DNA of 48,448 bases, taken from the NCBI GenBank assembly GCA_003279655.1, contig QCHI01000010.1:1-48448 (forward strand), written 5' to 3'. Shown one piece after another: positions 45,501 through 48,448 of the stretch. Source of the stretch: Prochlorococcus sp. AG-402-A21. GTDB taxonomy: Bacteria; Cyanobacteriota; Cyanobacteriia; PCC-6307; Cyanobiaceae. Below the pieces are notes generated by a model. The model saw only the letters and a list, made by a program, of their open reading frames with translations, was not told where the DNA came from and searched no databases. The translations under genes were made by a program, and so were the position numbers. Positions within the stretch are counted from its first letter, which is position 1, and every line of letters starts with the position of its first letter.

Positions 45501-46362
45501 ATTCAGGGATGCATTTCCTCAGATAATTGAATTGATTCGAAGAGGTCAAAACCTTATTGGTAATTTAAAAGAATCCTGTTCAATTAATCCACTTGCTGAG
45601 TCATATAGAAATGGAAATACAAAATCAAGAATATATGGTTCAGCACCTGGATCATACGGAGCAGGATTACAAGAAATAATTAATAGTGGCTCTTGGGAGA
45701 ATCAATCAGAACTCGCTGATGCTTTTATCGAATGGAGTAAATGGAGATATGAAGGTTCAAATAAAATCATAAAAGACAAAAAAGGATTAGAAAATAATTT
45801 GTCAAAGGTAAAAGTAGTACTTCATAGTCAGGACAATAGAGAACACGATATCCTTGATTCAGATGATTACTATCAATTTCAAGGTGGATTGATATCCGCG
45901 ATTAAAAAAACTAGTGGGACAGATCCTCAAGCCTATTTTGCCGATAATTCAAGGTATCAACGTCCAAGAATTCATAAACTCTCAAAAGAAATTGATAAAG
46001 TAGTTCGAAGCAGATTATTAAACCCAAAATGGATAGAGGGGATAAAAAAACATGGATATAAAGGTGCTTTTGAAATGTCAGCTAGCCTTGACTATTTGTT
46101 CTCTTTTGATGCAACTACAAACTTAATTCCTAATTGGTGTTATCAATCAATTTTGAATAATTGGTTAAAGAATAATGATACGAAAAATTTTATTAGTGAT
46201 AACAATCCTTGGGCTTTAAGAGATATCGCTGAAAGATTACTAGAAGCAACTAATAGAAAACTTTGGACAAATCCAACTAATGAAGAAATATCATCTATAA
46301 AAACATTATTATCAGATGTAGATAGTAAAATTGAAACCTATTCTTCTAAAAATAATTTATAA
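42589..46362 (+). CDS. cobN: Cobaltochelatase large subunit CobN
   Basis: 1257 residues, normal length for CobN. It inserts cobalt into hydrogenobyrinic acid diamide in the aerobic B12 pathway and is homologous to ChlH of magnesium chelatase. Visible family segments include KANAIVHLGKHGSLEWLPGK in the middle, NVPTGTNLGLTQCL, and NFFSVDIRAIPTETAWDLGK near residue 865 with RIYGSAPGSYGAGLQEII about 1010. The ChlI/ChlD-type partner subunits are not in this window and may be shared with chlorophyll synthesis. The stop lies 5 bases from the convergent PHP gene. Confidence 0.93.
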   Translation: MHRISTLPGNEPQEENTFIEQPSAPVIFLTSATSDITCLSTVLKLPENKKWKNKIRALPIAYLSSNASIDHYISNTCNTAEIILVRFLGSRSYWSYGFEQLGLWQLEKPNRHLIVVSGIESIANDVQEISSLNQEKVDLIQTLLNQGGINNYNYILQTLERIIDVEEINLNSDLIEYHDELIKWKWNNNDSPSIAVFLYKSLLQSGNTELADKIIDISNKYNLNAKIIWITSFKSTNIENQIISLLEKENIKAIITTTSFSSVEYKHDDVKINLWDRLDIPVYQLLISSSSITDWNESTVGLNPIDLSIQVVLPEVDGRICTIPVAFKNLTYTDNELSIAVYKTEPYEKHIEWCIKYIKNLTYLQQSNNSNKKIALVIANYPVKDSRIANGVGLDTPESLLNILNWLKDEGYNLGNKDIPSNSKDLINLLVSHRTNSEETISNKPQSYLNIQDYLLYWEKLGSKVKDTISNRWGDPVDSIQLEKNGFPINGISFGNITILIQSNRGYESDNLSDLHSPDLPPTHKYIAQYFWLKNSFKANAIVHLGKHGSLEWLPGKGVGLSHNCFPFILCPPIPNIYPFIVNDPGEGSQAKRRTHAIIIDHLTPPLSNSGSFNDLLIIENLIDEYYESKLINDNRSELLEKKIVDLLIKNSWPGIESNKLKAEKENLIIQDLIDNAESYLCEIKNSQIRTGLHVFGVNQSMDKLIELTLTISNVPTGTNLGLTQCLAEDLGFTFDPWSDEESANLKQVDIDLFKAYTAINARKVGKVVDWLNDIGKYIIEFHCYKFLNYKIKSKKKIRLDSKIINYLDHEKPNIFINHLLNNILPKLLNSSVNEKTNFLSALEGKRIPSGPSGAPTRGKLEVLPTGKNFFSVDIRAIPTETAWDLGKRSADQIMELYLQENGEHLSHLAISIWGTSTMRNGGEDICQLFALMGLRPIWDGTLRRVVDVEVIPISILNRPRVDVTLRISGLFRDAFPQIIELIRRGQNLIGNLKESCSINPLAESYRNGNTKSRIYGSAPGSYGAGLQEIINSGSWENQSELADAFIEWSKWRYEGSNKIIKDKKGLENNLSKVKVVLHSQDNREHDILDSDDYYQFQGGLISAIKKTSGTDPQAYFADNSRYQRPRIHKLSKEIDKVVRSRLLNPKWIEGIKKHGYKGAFEMSASLDYLFSFDATTNLIPNWCYQSILNNWLKNNDTKNFISDNNPWALRDIAERLLEATNRKLWTNPTNEEISSIKTLLSDVDSKIETYSSKNNL

Positions 46363-46367
46363 ATCAT

Positions 46368-47027
46368 TCAACGTCTAAGAAGAGATACTCCGTGGCTATC
46401 TGTACCACATGTTGATAATAAAGAATAAGAGTTTGCACAATCAAATATTTTATCGCAGACAAATTCTGAAGGGATCCAATTATTTGCTCTTTCGTAGTTA
46501 TACCATGTTTCAACAGCGTCAAAATTTAGTTTAGATGCTTCGTCAATCAAGATATCAAATGGAAGCTTATATCTTGCGGGATGTGCCAACACCGCGATAC
46601 CATTAGCTTTATGAATGGAATCTACTACAGTCGAAGCTAATAATTCATTACCAATAGCAGACTTATGGTCAACATAAGGTAATAAGTATTTTGATTTATG
46701 GTCAAAACCAAGACCTAAAACATGAACCAAGCACCCTTTCAATAAACAAGTAATTTCTATTCCAGTCCAAAGTTTAGGTAAATTTGGTATTTCTTTATAT
46801 ATAGAGTCTTTAAATTTACTTAATTCAATATATGCATCTACTGAATGATGATCAGTAATTGCATAATGATCAATATTAAGTTCAATCGCTTGGTAATAAA
46901 TTTGTTTAGCAGTCAAACTTCCATCACTATATGTTGAATGCATGTGAAAGTTTATAGAATTTGGACAACTATTCTTAGTAATCGATTTAATTATGTTAAT
47001 TAATTCAGTAGGATCAATATCAGACAT
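46368..47027 (-). CDS. PHP-domain phosphoesterase
   Basis: 219 residues. Metal-binding PHP motifs are complete: INFHMHSTYSDGSLTAKQI near residue 25, HYAITDHHSVDAY near 53, GIEITC near 90, VLAHPARYKL near 145 and STCGTDSHG at the C-terminus. It is close in layout to RNase AM/YciV-type proteins that hydrolyse 3',5'-nucleotides or short RNA 5' ends, but shorter than E. coli YciV (about 290), so substrate is uncertain. It lies 5 bases downstream of hemJ on the same strand. Confidence 0.85.
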   Translation of the reverse strand: MSDIDPTELINIIKSITKNSCPNSINFHMHSTYSDGSLTAKQIYYQAIELNIDHYAITDHHSVDAYIELSKFKDSIYKEIPNLPKLWTGIEITCLLKGCLVHVLGLGFDHKSKYLLPYVDHKSAIGNELLASTVVDSIHKANGIAVLAHPARYKLPFDILIDEASKLNFDAVETWYNYERANNWIPSEFVCDKIFDCANSYSLLSTCGTDSHGVSLLRR

Positions 47028-47032
47028 ACTAA

Positions 47033-47596
47033 CTAAGTGAGTTGTTTCTTATTTCTTCTCCATTTAGCATAAAACTGAATACTTGCAGCCATAAAAAGAA
47101 TTAAACCAAATATCAACCAACTTGCTGCACTTGTTGGAAACTGGTTTTTAAATACAACAAGCATTACAACTACTACTAATAATAGTGTCGGCAACTCATT
47201 TAAAGCGCGGAGTTGCTGTCCACTATAATTATATTGCTTATTAGTTAATTCATTCATAATTCTGTAGCAATAAAAATGATAAATAAGTAAAAAGGCGACA
47301 AATAATAATTTAATCTGCATCCATGTTTGAGTAAGATATACAGGCTGCATATATAATAATCCAGATGCCATAATGACAGCCAAGATCATGCCAGGAGTTG
47401 TTATAATATTTGCCAGTCTTTTCTCCATTAATGTATATTGCTTATTAAATACATCCCTTATTTCTTCTTTCTCATTCTGCACTTCTACATGATAAATAAA
47501 CAATCTGACTAAGTAAAATAAGCCAGCGAACCAAACAACAACACCGATAATATGAAAAGATTTAAACCATAAATATGTCTCTGGTGAAAAAATCAT
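47033..47596 (-). CDS. hemJ: Protoporphyrinogen IX oxidase HemJ
   Basis: 187 residues with four to five hydrophobic helices. HemJ (UPF0093) oxidises protoporphyrinogen IX to protoporphyrin IX, the last common step before haem and chlorophyll. Family hallmarks: FKSFHIIGVVVWFAGLFYLV at the N-terminus with the conserved histidine near 15, MEKRLANIITTPGMILAVIM in the middle, and WMQIKLLFVAFLLIYHFYCY with its second histidine. Length and order match cyanobacterial HemJ (slr1790 in Synechocystis). It probably forms an operon with the PHP gene. Confidence 0.93.
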   Translation of the reverse strand: MIFSPETYLWFKSFHIIGVVVWFAGLFYLVRLFIYHVEVQNEKEEIRDVFNKQYTLMEKRLANIITTPGMILAVIMASGLLYMQPVYLTQTWMQIKLLFVAFLLIYHFYCYRIMNELTNKQYNYSGQQLRALNELPTLLLVVVVMLVVFKNQFPTSAASWLIFGLILFMAASIQFYAKWRRNKKQLT

Positions 47597-47688
47597 ATTC
47601 TATTAAATGTTTCGTACCTTCATATCACTCTATACATTACTATAATATAGTTTAACTGTCCCATTGTCGTTAATAATTTATCAATAGA

Positions 47689-48448
47689 TTATTTATTTTC
47701 ATTTGGATGAAAATAATTTCGAATAACACCAGCAGTAGATGATCCTAAGCCTGGTGTTGAGGAAAGTTCGGAAAGAGATGCCATTTGAATAGCCTCTATT
47801 GATCTAAAATGCTCTAATAACAATCTGATTCTTTGTGGTCCCAAGCCTGGTATCTCATTTAATTGTGAGCGTTTCATACGTTGACTTCTTTTTTGTCTGT
47901 GAAAGGTAATTGCAAACCTATGAGCTTCATCTCTAAGTCTTCTTAACAAAAGCATTCCTGGTTGGTTGGGTTCAGTGTCTAATGATTGTTTAACATTTGG
48001 AATAAATATCTCTTCTTTCTTCTTGGCTAAAGATATAAGATTTATATTTTGATCAAGATTCAACTCCTCTAAAGCCTCTAATACCGAACTTAATTGCCCT
48101 TTACCTCCATCTATTACAACTAAATCAGGCCAGTCATTCAAATTATCCTTGTCTAAAACACTAGATTCATTACTTGATAGTTTATTCATATCACCACCAT
48201 CTTCTTTATAACGAGCCCATCTTCTAAATCTCCTAGTAATAACTTCAGCCATTGATTCGAAATCGTCACTATGTCCTAGTTTTATATTTGAACTTTTAAT
48301 TTTATATTTTCTGTAATGTTGCCTAGCCGCAATACCATCAATAAATACTACCTGAGATGCAACAGCATCACTACCTTGAATATGACTAATATCATAACAT
48401 TCAATTCTTTTTGGAATTTTTACTAACTCAAGTATATTGGTTAAATCG
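47689..48448 (-). CDS. uvrC: Excinuclease subunit UvrC, C-terminal part (5' end beyond window)
   Basis: About 253 C-terminal residues; the frame runs open through the right edge. The RNase H-like nuclease domain begins with IECYDISHIQGSDAVASQVV and continues past DLVVIDGGKGQLSSVLEALE, with FAITFHRQKRSQRM close behind. Two helix-hairpin-helix units end the protein: LNEIPGLGPQRIRLLLEHFR and LSELSSTPGLGSSTAGVIRN. UvrC makes both incisions in nucleotide excision repair, the pathway that Mfd feeds. A polar insert (MNKLSSNESSVLDKDN) after RRWARYKED is slightly longer than usual. Apparent internal ATG starts such as that at 48252 are not real starts. Confidence 0.95.
   Translation of the reverse strand, partial: DLTNILELVKIPKRIECYDISHIQGSDAVASQVVFIDGIAARQHYRKYKIKSSNIKLGHSDDFESMAEVITRRFRRWARYKEDGGDMNKLSSNESSVLDKDNLNDWPDLVVIDGGKGQLSSVLEALEELNLDQNINLISLAKKKEEIFIPNVKQSLDTEPNQPGMLLLRRLRDEAHRFAITFHRQKRSQRMKRSQLNEIPGLGPQRIRLLLEHFRSIEAIQMASLSELSSTPGLGSSTAGVIRNYFHPNENK

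Noticed and set aside
1-48448. CRISPR arrays, toxin-antitoxin, restriction or phage-defence genes, transposases, prochlorosin-type peptide precursors
   Set aside because: Looked for on both strands; no regular repeat-spacer pattern or recognisable family member was seen.

Overview
The window looks like a chromosomal segment of a marine picocyanobacterium, most likely Prochlorococcus. The DNA is strongly AT-rich by eye, genes are tightly packed with frequent 4-nt overlaps, and several genes belong to cyanobacterial or plastid families: Psb30/Ycf12, a Ycf20-like protein, a CCB-type cytochrome b6 haem-assembly factor, Zam, HemJ and a DUF2996-type protein. I cannot assign an ecotype or strain.

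Layout. 1-3.4 kb is mfd, cut by the left edge, followed by an unidentified duplicated-module protein. A TerC-like membrane protein (4.2-4.9 kb, +) is divergent from it. From 13.7 down to 4.9 kb runs a long leftward block: two half-size UPF0016 transporters, zam, a ubiX-like gene, a LapA-like protein, a DUF2996-type protein, tldD, pmbA and fmt. 14-19.8 kb holds psb30, recJ, a HAD phosphatase, a Ycf20-like gene, rpmF, an FtsH homologue without its zinc-protease motif, and a 2-Cys peroxiredoxin. 19.9-25.8 kb is unusual for such a compact genome: about 6 kb containing only a tRNA-Met, small hypothetical genes (mostly under 80 codons), degenerate reading frames, a perfect-palindrome terminator and possible RNA structures. 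Dense housekeeping resumes at 25.8 kb: trmL-cobU, a CCB protein, lptC-metG, rnb, rpsR-rpmG and pheT. A 716-base gene-poor interval with several inverted repeats follows, then a ribbon-helix-helix/J-domain protein, an Ap4A phosphorylase, a GC-richer non-coding stretch, metH, ilvE, cobN, a PHP phosphoesterase, hemJ and the C-terminal part of uvrC at the right edge.

How the genes fit together. Themes are DNA repair (mfd, recJ, uvrC), translation (fmt, metG, pheT, trmL, rpsR, rpmG, rpmF), photosynthesis upkeep (psb30, CCB, hemJ, zam, ycf20-like, FtsH homologue) and cobalamin metabolism (cobN and cobU make B12, which MetH uses). Two large proteins look like pseudoenzymes: Zam has a nuclease fold without the RNB catalytic acids, and the FtsH homologue keeps its ATPase but has lost HExxH and the first membrane helix. 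A canonical RNase II is also encoded in the window.

Several genes under 60 codons were found by direct reading: rpmF, psb30, a 54-residue membrane protein, and a 59-residue protein at 25207-25386 that is a paralogue of the neighbouring 61-residue protein. No CRISPR array, insertion sequence, prophage or defence system was seen. All identifications come from reading translations and motifs by eye; no database search was run.
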